A DNA stretch of 64,000 nt, from the NCBI GenBank assembly GCA_964464595.1, contig CAYXGW010000012.1:1-64000 (forward strand), given 5' to 3'. Shown piece by piece: positions 1 through 10,400 of this stretch. Both the position numbers and the translations under genes were made by a program. The stretch comes from JADFJB01 sp964464595 (GTDB lineage: Bacteria; Zhuqueibacterota; JdFR-76; DREG01). Numbering within the stretch: position 1 is the first letter of the stretch; each line of letters begins with the position of its first letter. A model generated the notes under the pieces. It was given only the letters and a program-made list of their open reading frames with translations, was not told the DNA's origin and did not search any database.

Positions 1-1
1 T

Positions 2-337
2 CCGGTACCGCCAGGGGCTCCCATACCGACCCCATTGCCTCATGTATTCACGGGGATCATAAACGACAATTTGAGCAGCGACGTAAAGATTATGGGACAG
101 CAGGCGGCAACCGTGGGCAGTACTGCGGAAAATACACCGCCCCATATTCCAACACCGCCTGGAGTTTCTTTTCAGAAGCCGCCGGCAAACAAAGGCGAAA
201 TTCAATTTGGCAGTTTGACAGTAAAGATTAACGGAAAAATGGCGGCACGCAATGGAGATATTGCCATAACCTGTAACGATCCGGCGGATCTGCCGGTGGG
301 AACCGTAATTGCGGCAGGTACCGTCCTTATAGGATGA
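2..337 (+). CDS. PAAR-like spike-tip protein (5' end outside window)
   Basis: The reading frame is open to the left edge, so the true start lies upstream; TTG at 35 is only an internal candidate. The visible 111 residues are proline- and glycine-rich, with short motifs such as 'PLPHVFTG' and 'GSLTVKINGKMAARNGD' typical of PAAR/DUF4150-like proteins. These cap the central spike of contractile injection systems and phage tails, sharpening the tip and sometimes anchoring effectors. The ending 'PVGTVIAAGTVLIG' is also PAAR-like. It sits 72 bp before a gp25-like gene and two genes before baseplate J, which supports a baseplate role. Family assignment comes from motif resemblance and context. Confidence 0.7.
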   Translation, partial: PVPPGAPIPTPLPHVFTGIINDNLSSDVKIMGQQAATVGSTAENTPPHIPTPPGVSFQKPPANKGEIQFGSLTVKINGKMAARNGDIAITCNDPADLPVGTVIAAGTVLIG

Positions 338-409
338 GTTAAGGCAATCTATTTTTTGCCACGGTAAGGAACAATGATCTTTATTTAAATGAGGAAAAGG
401 CTTTCATAA

Positions 410-847
410 ATGGGTAATCAATTATTAGGAAAAGACCTCAAACTTGTTGATTTTTTGGACGACCAGGGAGAGCTTTCTGGAAAAGATCTTGCCACTAAAA
501 AAACCGATTTGACCGATCTTGTTTTGATTACGGATGTTGACAACCTGGTGCAAGCCCTTTCTTTACGGCTAAGCAATAATCGTGGTATTTTACGGCAACT
601 TGGCCATCCCGATTATGGCTCCGGGTTGATTAAAGCGATTGGCACATTGAACACCGAGTCGAACAGGCGTGTCGTAGAGAATTTAGCTCGGGAGGTAATC
701 TTGCAGGAACCCAGGGTCAAAAATATCCAAAACCTGAGTATTCGCACCGTACGACCGGGGACAATAGAGATCGATGCGAGTATTATTACCATTTCAGAAC
801 AGGTTCCTTTGAACATGGTTTTTACAATAGAAAGCGACAGTCCTTAG
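410..847 (+). CDS. gp25/GPW-like baseplate wedge protein
   Basis: The 145-residue product matches the size of the GPW/gp25 family (T4 gp25, P2 gpW, T6SS TssE, Afp9), which joins sheath to baseplate wedges. After a roughly 35-residue N-terminal extension come the family features: 'LVQALSLRLSNNRG', a 'LGHPDYGSGL' turn, a helix 'NRRVVENLAREVILQEPRV', and a C-terminal beta-strand pair ending 'PLNMVFTIE'. The ATG is preceded by a purine-rich GAGGAAAAGG. The stop is one base before the start of the baseplate J gene, so the two are probably translated together. Confidence 0.88.
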   Translation: MGNQLLGKDLKLVDFLDDQGELSGKDLATKKTDLTDLVLITDVDNLVQALSLRLSNNRGILRQLGHPDYGSGLIKAIGTLNTESNRRVVENLAREVILQEPRVKNIQNLSIRTVRPGTIEIDASIITISEQVPLNMVFTIESDSP

Positions 848-848
848 C

Positions 849-2375
849 ATGAGCTTTACAAAAAAGAGTTTCAGTGAAATCAGAGACAATATTCTAGACG
901 ACCTTGAAGACAAAGGTCTGATAACAGATCGTAATGTGGGCGGGGTTGCCAGAACCCTAGTTGAAGCCTACTCGCGCGAATTAGCTCTCCTTTATGAGGA
1001 ACTGCAACACGTATCGGATTCGGCGTTTGTGGATTCGGCAACCGGATCTTCTCTGGATTTTCTGGTCTCAATATTGAATATAAACAGGATTAGTGGTGAG
1101 CAAGCTGTGGGCAAGGTGATTTTCAGCCGGGGGACGCCGGCGCCGGGGGATATTACCATACCAAAGGGAACGATTATTACTCATTTACGGAAAACGGCTG
1201 GAGTGCAATCTCCATTATTTGAAACCCTTGAGGCTGTCACATTGCTGCAAGGAGAAAATAGGATTGAGGCGTCTGTGCGAGCGCAGGAACAAGGAGAGGG
1301 AGGAGAAGTTCCGGCTGCGGTTCTGAATATTCTGCCCAGGCCAATTGTGGGTATTGAGGAGGTTATTAACGAAGAGCCAACCGTCCTTCGCGGGCGGGAA
1401 GAATCCGATGAGGAGTTAAGAGAACGAGCGAAGAATGCACTGCAAAACACCGGCAAGGCTACTGAAGATGCTATCGAGTTTGCAATTCGAGAACTGGGTG
1501 TCGATTCTGTGAGAATTGTTGACAGACCCAATGGATCGGTCGGGGAAATTGAGGCGCTTATCGATGGAGAGAATCTTGATGGTAATAAGAAAGCGATAGA
1601 AGATACAATAAACCAGGTTAAAGCGGCAGGTATATTTGCTAATTTTCAAATAGTAAAGCGGATCGATATCATGTTGGTGTTGAAACTGACCCTGGATGAT
1701 CCTGCTCTTTTGGACGAGGAAGAGCAAACCGATATCGAAAGAAATGTAAGAACAGCCATTCATAACTATATATCTTCTCTGGATGTGGGTGAAGTTGTTC
1801 GGAAAAACGGAATCATATCCGCCGCCTTGAACATCCCGCAGATTTTGGATGTGGAGATTCTGGATTACCGTGGCATTCGGAGTAGAATTCTGAACAATGG
1901 GGATATTTTAATAGAACAGAATGAACGGGCCATTGTTGTGGTTGAGAATATTGAACTGATCCTAAAAGAGAAAAAATTTCAGGTTTTTATCGATCTTGAA
2001 CATGAGAATTTACATCTTAGGCCCACAGTCACTGGTCAGGGAATTACTGTAGATACCCTTTTAAAAAGCCTGAGAACCAGCCTTCAGGCATTCCTCGCAA
2101 AAGAACTGACGGAAGAAAGTGAAGACAAACAAACTTTGTATTATGATAAATTCAAGGCAGGGTTATTACAAGCGTTAAAAGATGTCTTGCCGGGATTTAA
2201 GACTGAAGAAGAAAATTTAAGCGGGTTAAAAATTATTTTGCTGCACTCATTCGATGGATTTGTAAATACCATGGAACGGACCGAAGACAAAGATGTTATC
2301 AGAACGGATGAAATAGCGGAATTGAGAAAACTGAGTCTCAATATAAGCATAATTAAGAAGAGCACCGGGCAATGA
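849..2375 (+). CDS. baseplate J-like protein
   Basis: The 508-residue protein belongs to the baseplate J/Mu gp47/Afp11 family, the main wedge protein of contractile tails. Typical features are the N-terminal 'SFSEIRDNILDDLEDKG' and 'VDSATGSSLDFLVSILNINR' (the family's 'a.G..Ld..a...g..R' pattern), the 'ISGEQAVGKVIFSR' strand and the central 'LRGREESDEELRERAKNAL' helix. The last 140 residues are less conserved. It starts one base after the gp25-like gene and overlaps the next gene by 4 bp (ATGA), consistent with one operon. Whether the particle is a prophage tail or an extracellular injection system cannot be settled from this gene. Confidence 0.9.
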   Translation: MSFTKKSFSEIRDNILDDLEDKGLITDRNVGGVARTLVEAYSRELALLYEELQHVSDSAFVDSATGSSLDFLVSILNINRISGEQAVGKVIFSRGTPAPGDITIPKGTIITHLRKTAGVQSPLFETLEAVTLLQGENRIEASVRAQEQGEGGEVPAAVLNILPRPIVGIEEVINEEPTVLRGREESDEELRERAKNALQNTGKATEDAIEFAIRELGVDSVRIVDRPNGSVGEIEALIDGENLDGNKKAIEDTINQVKAAGIFANFQIVKRIDIMLVLKLTLDDPALLDEEEQTDIERNVRTAIHNYISSLDVGEVVRKNGIISAALNIPQILDVEILDYRGIRSRILNNGDILIEQNERAIVVVENIELILKEKKFQVFIDLEHENLHLRPTVTGQGITVDTLLKSLRTSLQAFLAKELTEESEDKQTLYYDKFKAGLLQALKDVLPGFKTEEENLSGLKIILLHSFDGFVNTMERTEDKDVIRTDEIAELRKLSLNISIIKKSTGQ

Positions 2376-3973
2376 ACGATCCCATCGCCCGTTTTCTTCC
2401 CGATTTCTACGCCAAAAGACCAGGCACGAACTCCGCTGTCCGCCATCTTGTAGATGCATTCGCGCAGCAAATTGAAGAATTCGAGCAAAATCTGATCACA
2501 ACGACCTTATCCCGGTATATCGATTTCGCTTCAAAGGATGTAGTAACGAAAGCAGTCGAAGAAGATCTGGACAAAATAGGCTCATTATATAATGTAAAGC
2601 GAGTTATCGAACGGGCGCAGCAAGTCTTCGAGATAAATGATGAAGTTCTGGAACATCCCGAAATCAAGAAAATCTCTAATGGAAAGTTAGATGAATTGAA
2701 AAACCGGAGTTTTTCAAGTGAAAGAGTATTCTTGTATAAACTTGAAGAAATTCTAGGACCGGATAAACTTGCTAAGCTTAAAACAACACTGTTGGAACTT
2801 GCCAAACAAAAAGATATCGCAAAGTTATTGAAGGAGCATCGCTCCGGTCTGGAAGATTATCGGAGGCGGATAAAGGGTACGATAAAGATCTTTCTACAGG
2901 GTTCAGCAACTGCAAGCGCCATGATCAATACAGTTGTTGCAGTATTCGGTTATAATATTAAGGATGAACAAGTTGATAGAATCGTTCTTCCGAACAATCA
3001 CAAAATCTTCGAAACCCCGGAAGGAAACTTTGAGATAACAAACGATGCCTATACAACGACTGCATTGATGGCGAGGCCGGGCCGCAAAAATTATTTCCGA
3101 TTAGAAATTATAGATAATCCTGAACGGGAGCGCTCCCGGAAAATCATAGACCAAGAGGTAAAAATTCCCTGGACAGTCGAGCACAGGGGGCTTGCTGGAT
3201 CGAATCCGGACATTACACTTATAGCTTCGTTGGATAATGAAATCGCATATCCCGTGCTTCATAACACCACTCTCGGCCAGATCATCATTTTTAACGATAT
3301 TGTTCCCGCTACAGAAGACCTTCAAATTCTGCTTCCTAAAAATTCTGAGCAAAACCCCAAAGCCAAAATCAATGAGAAACTGCAGGAAAATAAATTGATT
3401 TTCATCGCGGGTGGCAGGTTTGACGGTAGCAGCTTCGATCAATCCATATTTGTCTTTCAAACCAAAAACCCTCGATTCAGAGGACTCGAATCCCAGGCTT
3501 CCGGATTGGATGAATCAGGATTTGACCAATTTTTATTGCCTGGGACCAACATGTGGGAGTATGCAACCCTGAGAAGCAAAATCAAAATAAATGAAAGCGT
3601 CGAAGACATCATAAATAAAATCCAAGAAAGCACAGCTCTAGTTCCAAAGGAAATAAAATTCGAATGGACAGAAAGATCCAGGGCCGCTTTTAAGGTTAGA
3701 TTACCAAGAACCATAAGCTTTCTGGCGAATGATACCGAAAGAGAGCTTTTTCTCAGCATTATAAATATGGTAAAAGCGGCGGGGGTGGAAGCCGTTTTTG
3801 AGTTTCAAAAAAGCATTTTTCAGGAAAACCATGATATTATCGACGATGAAAAATTTTCATGGCAATTTACCATGGGAAAAAAATTCATAGAAAGACATGA
3901 TCAGCAAGAATTGTTATTTACTATAAATGGTGTTTTTGACAAAACTCGTTTCAATAAATCAGTTTTTAGTTAA
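2372..3973 (+). CDS. tail protein I-like baseplate component (Afp12-like position)
   Basis: The 533-residue product starts within the stop of baseplate J (ATGA overlap). Its first 110 residues ('LPDFYAKRPGTNSAVRHLVDAF', then long helices) resemble the N-terminus of P2 gpI/tail protein I proteins, which follow J in most contractile tails; this is inferred from position and pattern. The C-terminal half carries spaced short motifs of one type: 'GGRFDGSSFDQSIF' near residue 349, 'SGLDESGFDQFL' near 380 and 'NGVFDKTRFNKSVF' at the end. These look like a repeated beta-hairpin, perhaps the interface to the fibre network. No signal peptide or membrane segment. Confidence 0.6.
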   Translation: MNDPIARFLPDFYAKRPGTNSAVRHLVDAFAQQIEEFEQNLITTTLSRYIDFASKDVVTKAVEEDLDKIGSLYNVKRVIERAQQVFEINDEVLEHPEIKKISNGKLDELKNRSFSSERVFLYKLEEILGPDKLAKLKTTLLELAKQKDIAKLLKEHRSGLEDYRRRIKGTIKIFLQGSATASAMINTVVAVFGYNIKDEQVDRIVLPNNHKIFETPEGNFEITNDAYTTTALMARPGRKNYFRLEIIDNPERERSRKIIDQEVKIPWTVEHRGLAGSNPDITLIASLDNEIAYPVLHNTTLGQIIIFNDIVPATEDLQILLPKNSEQNPKAKINEKLQENKLIFIAGGRFDGSSFDQSIFVFQTKNPRFRGLESQASGLDESGFDQFLLPGTNMWEYATLRSKIKINESVEDIINKIQESTALVPKEIKFEWTERSRAAFKVRLPRTISFLANDTERELFLSIINMVKAAGVEAVFEFQKSIFQENHDIIDDEKFSWQFTMGKKFIERHDQQELLFTINGVFDKTRFNKSVFS

Positions 3974-3992
3974 CCTATGGAGGGTTAATTCA

Positions 3993-4466
3993 ATGGACCG
4001 TGTAAACCATGATATCAGGGGAAAGGTTGAAATCGTCTTAAAGAACAAATATGGAAAAATCATTCAACGGTCGGTTGTTCATAATGACATTGTTAACTCC
4101 GGCAGAATGGTTATTGCAGAATTTTTTAAAGGCGCCGCAAAGTGGTTGAAGGTAGGCGTTGGGAAATCACCAGATAAAGTTGAAGCTTCCCAGGGGATCG
4201 AGAATCGACAATTTCTTGAACCACTAACCGTTATCAAGAAATTTGATGATCCCGAGGTGAAGGATAACAGGGCCAAACTGCGATTCTCCTCTACGTTTGC
4301 GGATGGAATTTCCGGCGATCTGGCTGAAGCTGGAATTATATTCTCAGAAGACGAAAATTCAAACATGATCGAAGAAAAAGACATCCTCTACAATGTTGTT
4401 ACATTTACGAAGATCGAGAAACTCGAAGATGATGAAATCACATTTAATTGGGAAATTACTTTCTAA
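3993..4466 (+). CDS. small tail-cluster protein, function unknown
   Basis: The start is placed at ATG 3993 because a good ribosome site (TGGAGGG, 3978-3984) lies just upstream; the frame is open 66 bp further but overlaps the preceding gene without one. The 157-residue product is mixed alpha/beta and acidic, with no signal peptide or membrane span and no family I recognise. Features include 'GKSPDKVEASQGIENRQFLEPL' and a C-terminal strand 'DEITFNWEITF'. It lies between the tail-I-like gene and the next gene (1 bp gap), so it is probably structural. Some phage-tail and eCIS clusters have a small protein of this size here, but I cannot name it. Confidence 0.6.
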   Translation: MDRVNHDIRGKVEIVLKNKYGKIIQRSVVHNDIVNSGRMVIAEFFKGAAKWLKVGVGKSPDKVEASQGIENRQFLEPLTVIKKFDDPEVKDNRAKLRFSSTFADGISGDLAEAGIIFSEDENSNMIEEKDILYNVVTFTKIEKLEDDEITFNWEITF

Positions 4467-4467
4467 C

Positions 4468-5508
4468 ATGTTCACTGCAATTGAAAGCAGAATCATCGAA
4501 ATATTAAAAACCACTCTGCCGGAGGAATTAGTTGCAGAGGAACAGATTTTGGCCGGGCCGGCAGCGGAACCAGCAAAACTGCCGGCAATAGTTTTCTCTG
4601 CCGGTGATTTTGAAATTATTCCGGATGACCGCATCATGAATGTTGTTAGGCAGTCAGAGGAGCTACTGTTCCGTGTCTCGTTGCTTTTGGAGGTCTGGGC
4701 TGAAACAACAGTTAAGGTTGAAGAAATCGCTCTTAAAGCCATGGCAGCCATTTTTATAAACAGAGCAGAGATCGAAAATAAGAAAAAAATGAATGAACAT
4801 GAGGCTCAACAAAACCGGGAATCCGAAGAGCCGCTAAACGGCAGTTTTAAGATAGGCGACAAGCTGCAATTGTCCTTCGACAACAGCAACCTGGCTGCGA
4901 CTAGCGGTATGAAGATCGTAAAGAATGGCAGTCCCGCCAAAATAGAAGTGGCCTATTCCATGCAATCTGAGATGACCGTTACTCGTTTGCATTTTGATTA
5001 CCAAAAGATCGAAGACATTCATGTGGCTCTGCAAAAACCCAATGAATTGGCATCTCTCAAGAAACCTATTGAGTTGGCATCTTTCAAGAAACCCCCCCTG
5101 ACTATTCTAGACAAACCGGTAGTAGTAATGAAAAGGGTCGGAAAAGTTACCAGTGACAAACTAGCACAAAAGGGCATTGTAAAGATCAGGGAATTGGCCC
5201 TGGCCACAGCCGATGAGCTGAGCGGTGATATACGCGGTATCGAGAATTTGATTGAGAGGGCGAAAGAAATTAGAAGAATTTCAAGTGCGGTCTCCCTGGA
5301 AACTGCGAGTCGAAAACCACCTTTTACATTAAATATCTCTAAGCTAAAACTTCCCGATGTTCTAAAAATTAGCAGCAGCGAAATTGCAGACCAAACCGGT
5401 AAAAGTCTTGAGGAGGCCCGGTCCTTGCAGGACAACCTTGAAATACTGGCCGCGAAATTGATAGACGGTGATGAATTCGAACAGCTGACACTTCAAGATT
5501 TCTTATGA
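4468..5508 (+). CDS. tail-cluster protein with helix-hairpin-helix-like C-terminus
   Basis: ATG 4468 follows the previous stop by one base; an upstream in-frame start would overlap that gene by 74 bp. The 346-residue product has three parts. Residues 1-100 are helix/strand ('AIESRIIEILKTTLPEELV', 'ELLFRVSLLLEVWAETTVK'), reminiscent of small tail-terminator or DUF4255-like proteins. Residues 150-225 are strand-rich. The last 120 residues have two helix-hairpin-helix-like units ('VGKVTSDKLAQKGIVKIREL', then 'LPDVLKISSSEIADQTGKSL'). The linker has a near-perfect tandem repeat, 'NELASLKKP' then 'IELASFKKP' (nt 5041-5094). The function is unknown; the terminator idea is an inference. Confidence 0.6.
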   Translation: MFTAIESRIIEILKTTLPEELVAEEQILAGPAAEPAKLPAIVFSAGDFEIIPDDRIMNVVRQSEELLFRVSLLLEVWAETTVKVEEIALKAMAAIFINRAEIENKKKMNEHEAQQNRESEEPLNGSFKIGDKLQLSFDNSNLAATSGMKIVKNGSPAKIEVAYSMQSEMTVTRLHFDYQKIEDIHVALQKPNELASLKKPIELASFKKPPLTILDKPVVVMKRVGKVTSDKLAQKGIVKIRELALATADELSGDIRGIENLIERAKEIRRISSAVSLETASRKPPFTLNISKLKLPDVLKISSSEIADQTGKSLEEARSLQDNLEILAAKLIDGDEFEQLTLQDFL

Positions 5509-5572
5509 AAGCACTTGAATATCCGCGCTTAAGGTTTGGTTGCGTTTGCATTTTATTTAGCGGTATGATTTC

Positions 5573-7402
5573 ATGAAACCAAATCAACTGAATAGTAAGC
5601 TGATTAATGGAGATGTTATCCTCAATTTTAGGATACCAAAGGATTTCAATTACCGTGTCGCGAAAATGGCTTCAATTGAATTGAAGATTGAATCCGAATT
5701 CTCGGAGCAGAATATTGCCAGTAAATTTTCGGGAGCCACTGTTTCGACATCATCCGGGCAGGCGACGACAATAGATAACAACGGAAATTTGTCTCCGGAC
5801 AATCATTCGATTGATTGGATTGTGGCCGATTTTCATCAGGACAGTTTGATCAAAAAAATCTTATTGACGCGCACAGAGTCAAATTCAAGTCTGACCGAAG
5901 AAATCTTGTTTGAAGTCAAAATCTGGGGAGGCAGCCTTTTTTTTACGGGTTCCCCAAGGATTAAAGGTTCATTTAAGAATAGCAAGAATAGCTACATAAT
6001 CTTTGCTGAGCAAAGGACGGATAAAATACTGGTTGAATTTGGCAAATTCGACGCTGCCGGTAACATTACAGCCTTTACACCCATTTCCCTGGCAAATATA
6101 AATATCCTTGCTGCAAGTTTTCCCGCCAACCTTAGACTTAGGATCGGTGATCAACCGCCATTTTTTGAACATCGTGGAGATTTGGTTCCCGGCATCACAA
6201 TTGGCTTGCCGGATTTTTCTGCGGAAATCAATCAATTTCTGGCCGAGAATACTCCGGAAATAGAGGGGGATAAATTCTTGATCCCTCTCATTATACATTC
6301 GGATTCCCATGGCAAATTACTGCTTTCTTCCGCAAAGGAGACGGAGGCAGCAACTGCTCTTGTTCTTGAGCCTGATTCAGACCGGGTTTTGCGCGAGCGG
6401 GTTGATGATATTCTTCAAGAGCAAGATTTTGGCAATAAACTGGAAATCCGGAACTGGGGATTTAGTCTTGAAGGCGAGGTTAACTCATTTTTTGGCTCTG
6501 AAAACGATGCAGATGCTATTCAGGAAAAGGATCTGGAATTTGACGGCAAGACCGATCAGAAAATCTTTCTGGAGTTTCCTTCGACAAATAGCTCTTTTGG
6601 TGTTGAAATAATGGCTGCATCTTTGGATTTGAAAGGCAGCCTGTCTAAAGAAATATTGCTCATTGCGGGAAAAGCGGTTTCCAGCCGCGTCGGTCAATTG
6701 GGTTCAAAAGGTTTTCTTTTGGCGCAGTTTTTTAAATTGGCCGATGAGACGGATATTTCTGCAATAGACCTGGAATTGGAATTTATAACCGGCAGGGTTG
6801 AATTCTCCGCCGGGATTCATCCGGATTTTAACCAACAACCTTCGGATGATCCGCTTCCTGGTGCCATCGCCGCGCTGCAGTTTCCCATGGCTCAAATTGA
6901 AAAAACCGGCAGTCCCGCCCTGGTAAAATTTGACCTGCCTGAAAAGACAACAATCCCGGCCGGGAATTATTGGGTCGTGCTTTCGGTAACGGACGGAGAG
7001 TTAATCTGGCGCCTCAATGACGAGCAGGCCGGCGCCGGAGAACTTCTTTTCACCAGGCTGGACGGGGCGGTTAAATGGACTCCGAGAACACACCCTCAAA
7101 CAGAGGGGCCTGTTGCCGGAGTTTTCGCGGTTCACTCCATTCCCAGGGATGCTGCCGATTTGATTGCGGTAAAAATCGGATCGCAACCGGGAACGACAGT
7201 GCAGGATATAGACAACCCGGCGGAAATCGATGTCAAGTTTGAGTTTGTTCAGTTGATCAACGAAGAGGAGAATAGTTTGTTTGCTTCATTAAGCGATTCT
7301 CCTTTCCGGGTTCGAATACCAATAACCCTTAGCGCCCAGGCGACAGGAACTCTGCAGCTATCGAATTTAATCATGAAATTTAGAGAAGATTGGATCAAAT
7401 AA
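5573..7402 (+). CDS. large beta-rich tail-cluster protein, function unknown
   Basis: This 609-residue protein has no family I recognise. It is beta-rich throughout, with no signal peptide, no transmembrane segment and few cysteines. A segment around residues 75-150 ('HSIDWIVADFHQDSLIKKI', 'KIWGGSLFFTGSP') resembles a jelly-roll/fibre-adaptor fold, and a later section ('TTIPAGNYWVVLSVTDGELIW') resembles carbohydrate-binding-like sheets; both are impressions only. It lies 64 bp after the HhH-tailed gene and 22 bp before the fibre gene, so it may link the fibre to the baseplate or be a second receptor-facing component. Leftward genes are tightly packed, so the 64 bp gap is comparatively wide. 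Confidence 0.55.
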   Translation: MKPNQLNSKLINGDVILNFRIPKDFNYRVAKMASIELKIESEFSEQNIASKFSGATVSTSSGQATTIDNNGNLSPDNHSIDWIVADFHQDSLIKKILLTRTESNSSLTEEILFEVKIWGGSLFFTGSPRIKGSFKNSKNSYIIFAEQRTDKILVEFGKFDAAGNITAFTPISLANINILAASFPANLRLRIGDQPPFFEHRGDLVPGITIGLPDFSAEINQFLAENTPEIEGDKFLIPLIIHSDSHGKLLLSSAKETEAATALVLEPDSDRVLRERVDDILQEQDFGNKLEIRNWGFSLEGEVNSFFGSENDADAIQEKDLEFDGKTDQKIFLEFPSTNSSFGVEIMAASLDLKGSLSKEILLIAGKAVSSRVGQLGSKGFLLAQFFKLADETDISAIDLELEFITGRVEFSAGIHPDFNQQPSDDPLPGAIAALQFPMAQIEKTGSPALVKFDLPEKTTIPAGNYWVVLSVTDGELIWRLNDEQAGAGELLFTRLDGAVKWTPRTHPQTEGPVAGVFAVHSIPRDAADLIAVKIGSQPGTTVQDIDNPAEIDVKFEFVQLINEEENSLFASLSDSPFRVRIPITLSAQATGTLQLSNLIMKFREDWIK

Positions 7403-7424
7403 TTGCAACTTACGGGAGGTTAAA

Positions 7425-10400
7425 ATGCCTTTTACAATAGAAACAGATATTCAAAAATTAGCAGGCAAGAATTCAGGTGACCCTATCGTTTCATCGGATT
7501 GGAATGCATTGGTATTAGCTATTGTAAATAGCTGGGGCCTCTCCGGTAATAACGCCCGGGCAGCAATACAATTGCCGGATGAGCTGGCAAATAGGAATGA
7601 TATTCTGGATGCAATAGACCCAGATGACAAATTTTTAGGTACCATTGACGACGAACCGCTGGATATTCGTGTCAATAACAAAACTGCCATATTTATCAAG
7701 CCTGGCGGCAATGTTGGGATTGGGACGACAACCCCGGATTATCCACTTCATGTAGAACGTGAGGCTGATCTTTTGGTTGGTTTAAGAAATACAGACGGAG
7801 TAAATGGATACGGCTTGCTCGTAGATGCAGGCGGCACAGCAGTAAGAAGATACGTTGCAAGGTTTAGAAATGCAGCTAAGGAAGATGTCATGTTTGTTGG
7901 AGCGAACGGCAACGTCGGCATTGGAACAACGAGTCCAAACGCTACTCTTCAGGTAGGGGCTGCTGGCGGTGATCCACAAATAGGTTCTCAGTTACAAGTT
8001 TTGGGGGCTAATGGTAATTATAATGGGATGGGTAATGTATACATTCAGGCAACAGATTGGGGAAAAGATAAAGGTGGTATGTTGTCATTTGGTGGTCAAA
8101 GACTTACTTCACTAGCATCAGCAGTTCCTTGGGCTGTTATACAAGGGGCTAAAGAGAATGATGCAAATGGTAATTATGCATCTTATATGTCTTTTGGAAC
8201 TCGTCAACATGAAGGTAATATAACTGAACGCATGCGCATCAATTCTTCCGGCAACGTCGGCATCGGCACGACGAGTCCGGAGGCAAAGCTGAACATCGTG
8301 TCCGGCTCCCAGAACGCGCTTCAGATCAACGTCGACGATACGACGACACGGGATATCTTCTTCCGCGAAGACAGTGACCAGAGCGGCGCGCTAATCCGAT
8401 ATGACGCCTTGAACAACAACCTTCAGCTAATCGCTCGTGAGTCGGGAGTCGATCAAATTGGGCTGTCGCTAAACCGAAATACCGGCAACGTCGGCATCGG
8501 GACGACTAGTCCGGGTGCGAAGCTGGAAGTAGATGGCGATGTAAAAATTAGCGGGAACCTGGAAGTGAAAGGAGATGTGGAATATCTTAAACCCCAGCAC
8601 CAAAAAACAGGCGACTTGATTATTGAAGAAGGCAAGGTCGGCATTGGGACAACGAGTCCAACACGTTCATTAGATGTCCGTGGAAATGTATACATAGAAT
8701 CCTCCACCAAACCGATTTTACTTACTTTGTCAGATGGAAGTTCTGACCCATTTGTTTTCACTAAAACCGGGCGACTCGGCATCGGCACGACAACGCCTGG
8801 GGCGAAGTTAGAAGTGGAAGGCCCAACGGGGGTCGTAGAGCTAGGTGGTTCAGCGGTAGGGTCAGCCGCAATCTTCGCAAGAAGTGATGCCAATCACACA
8901 GGTGAACTATTGCAGTTGGTAGATGAGACTGGAGAGCGATTTGTCGTAAGAAATAATGGCAACGTCGGCATCGGGACGAAGGAGGCTGCTGTATACGGCG
9001 AAAAGTTAACTGTACTTGGTAATAATGCCTGGAATACAATGTTTACTGATGGTACCAGATATGTGGGAATTTGTACTGATTGGGGGCCTGATGCCCCAGG
9101 TATTGGGACTCGTTCAAATCATAATTTCCAAATTTTAGTTAATGATTCTCCAAAGATGTACTTCAAGGCAAATGGCAACATCGGCATTGGGACAACTGAT
9201 CCTCAAGAAAAACTTCATATAACGAGGGGAAATATTTTATTTGAAGATACTCATGCGGCTGCTGGAAATAGAAAATTTAGAATATATCATAACGATCAGT
9301 ATCTCACTTTTCAACAATTGACCGATGCAGGAAGTGTAGAGCGTACAGTAATGCGTTTCGATCAAAAAGGCAACGTCGGTATCGGAACGAACAGCACAAA
9401 AATACTCAACAGCGGTGTATATTCAACGTTATACGTTAATGGCAGTAGGTTGTCGGTAGAGGGAGATGAGGCGGATTTTGATTTAATTGATACTGATGGC
9501 GCGGCAAATGATAGGTGGTTAAATCTTGTCGTTAATGGAGGTGTTGGTAAGTTTGCAAGCTTGCAAGACAATGGTGCAGCTTGGGTTGCCGATAACATTC
9601 TTGTAATGGATTTAGGAACTGGCAACGTTGGGATTGGGACTAAGAGTCCTAGGCAAAAACTGGATGTGGCTGGTGCAATTTTATCAACTGTGGGATATCT
9701 AGCAGATGATAATACATCTACTAATCGTTATTTAATTCGATATAGTGGTCAGAATAACGATATACTACTTGGTGATCCAGTATTATCAAGTAATGTCGGC
9801 ATCGGCACGACGAGACCATATGCAAAACTGAATATAGGAAATGAAACAAGAGGAATTGGTACTAGCGGTAATTCATTGAGGGTACTTGATAATGCGGCAG
9901 GTTGGTTAAGCGTATTTGCAAATTACAATCCAATAGGAGGAGGGGTTTTAATTGGTCATGCTGATAGTGGCTCTAACCCTGTTGACCTTTTTGCAGTTTA
10001 TTCTGGAGTGGTCCAAGATCCTTTTAGGACTCCTCGCTTTGAGGTGAAAAGTAACGGTGATGTCTGGGCTTTTAAACGAACAGCAGGTGGTAATGATTAT
10101 GCAGAGTATTTTGAGTCATTAAATGGCAAAGAAATTGACTCAGGCGTTTCTGTAGTTTTTGAAAATGGAAAAATAAGATTCGCCAAGAATAATGAATCGC
10201 CTATAGGTATTATTTCTGCTAATCCTATCATTATTGGCGGCGTTCATCCTGAATGGCCGAAAAAGTACTTACGCGACGAATTTGGTAATGAAGTCATGGA
10301 AGAATACCAGGAAGAGATTATGGTTCCTAATAAAGAAAAGGTAAAAAAGCAACGCCAGAAAGTGGAGAAGAAAACCATAAAGGAAAAGGTCACCCGTACT

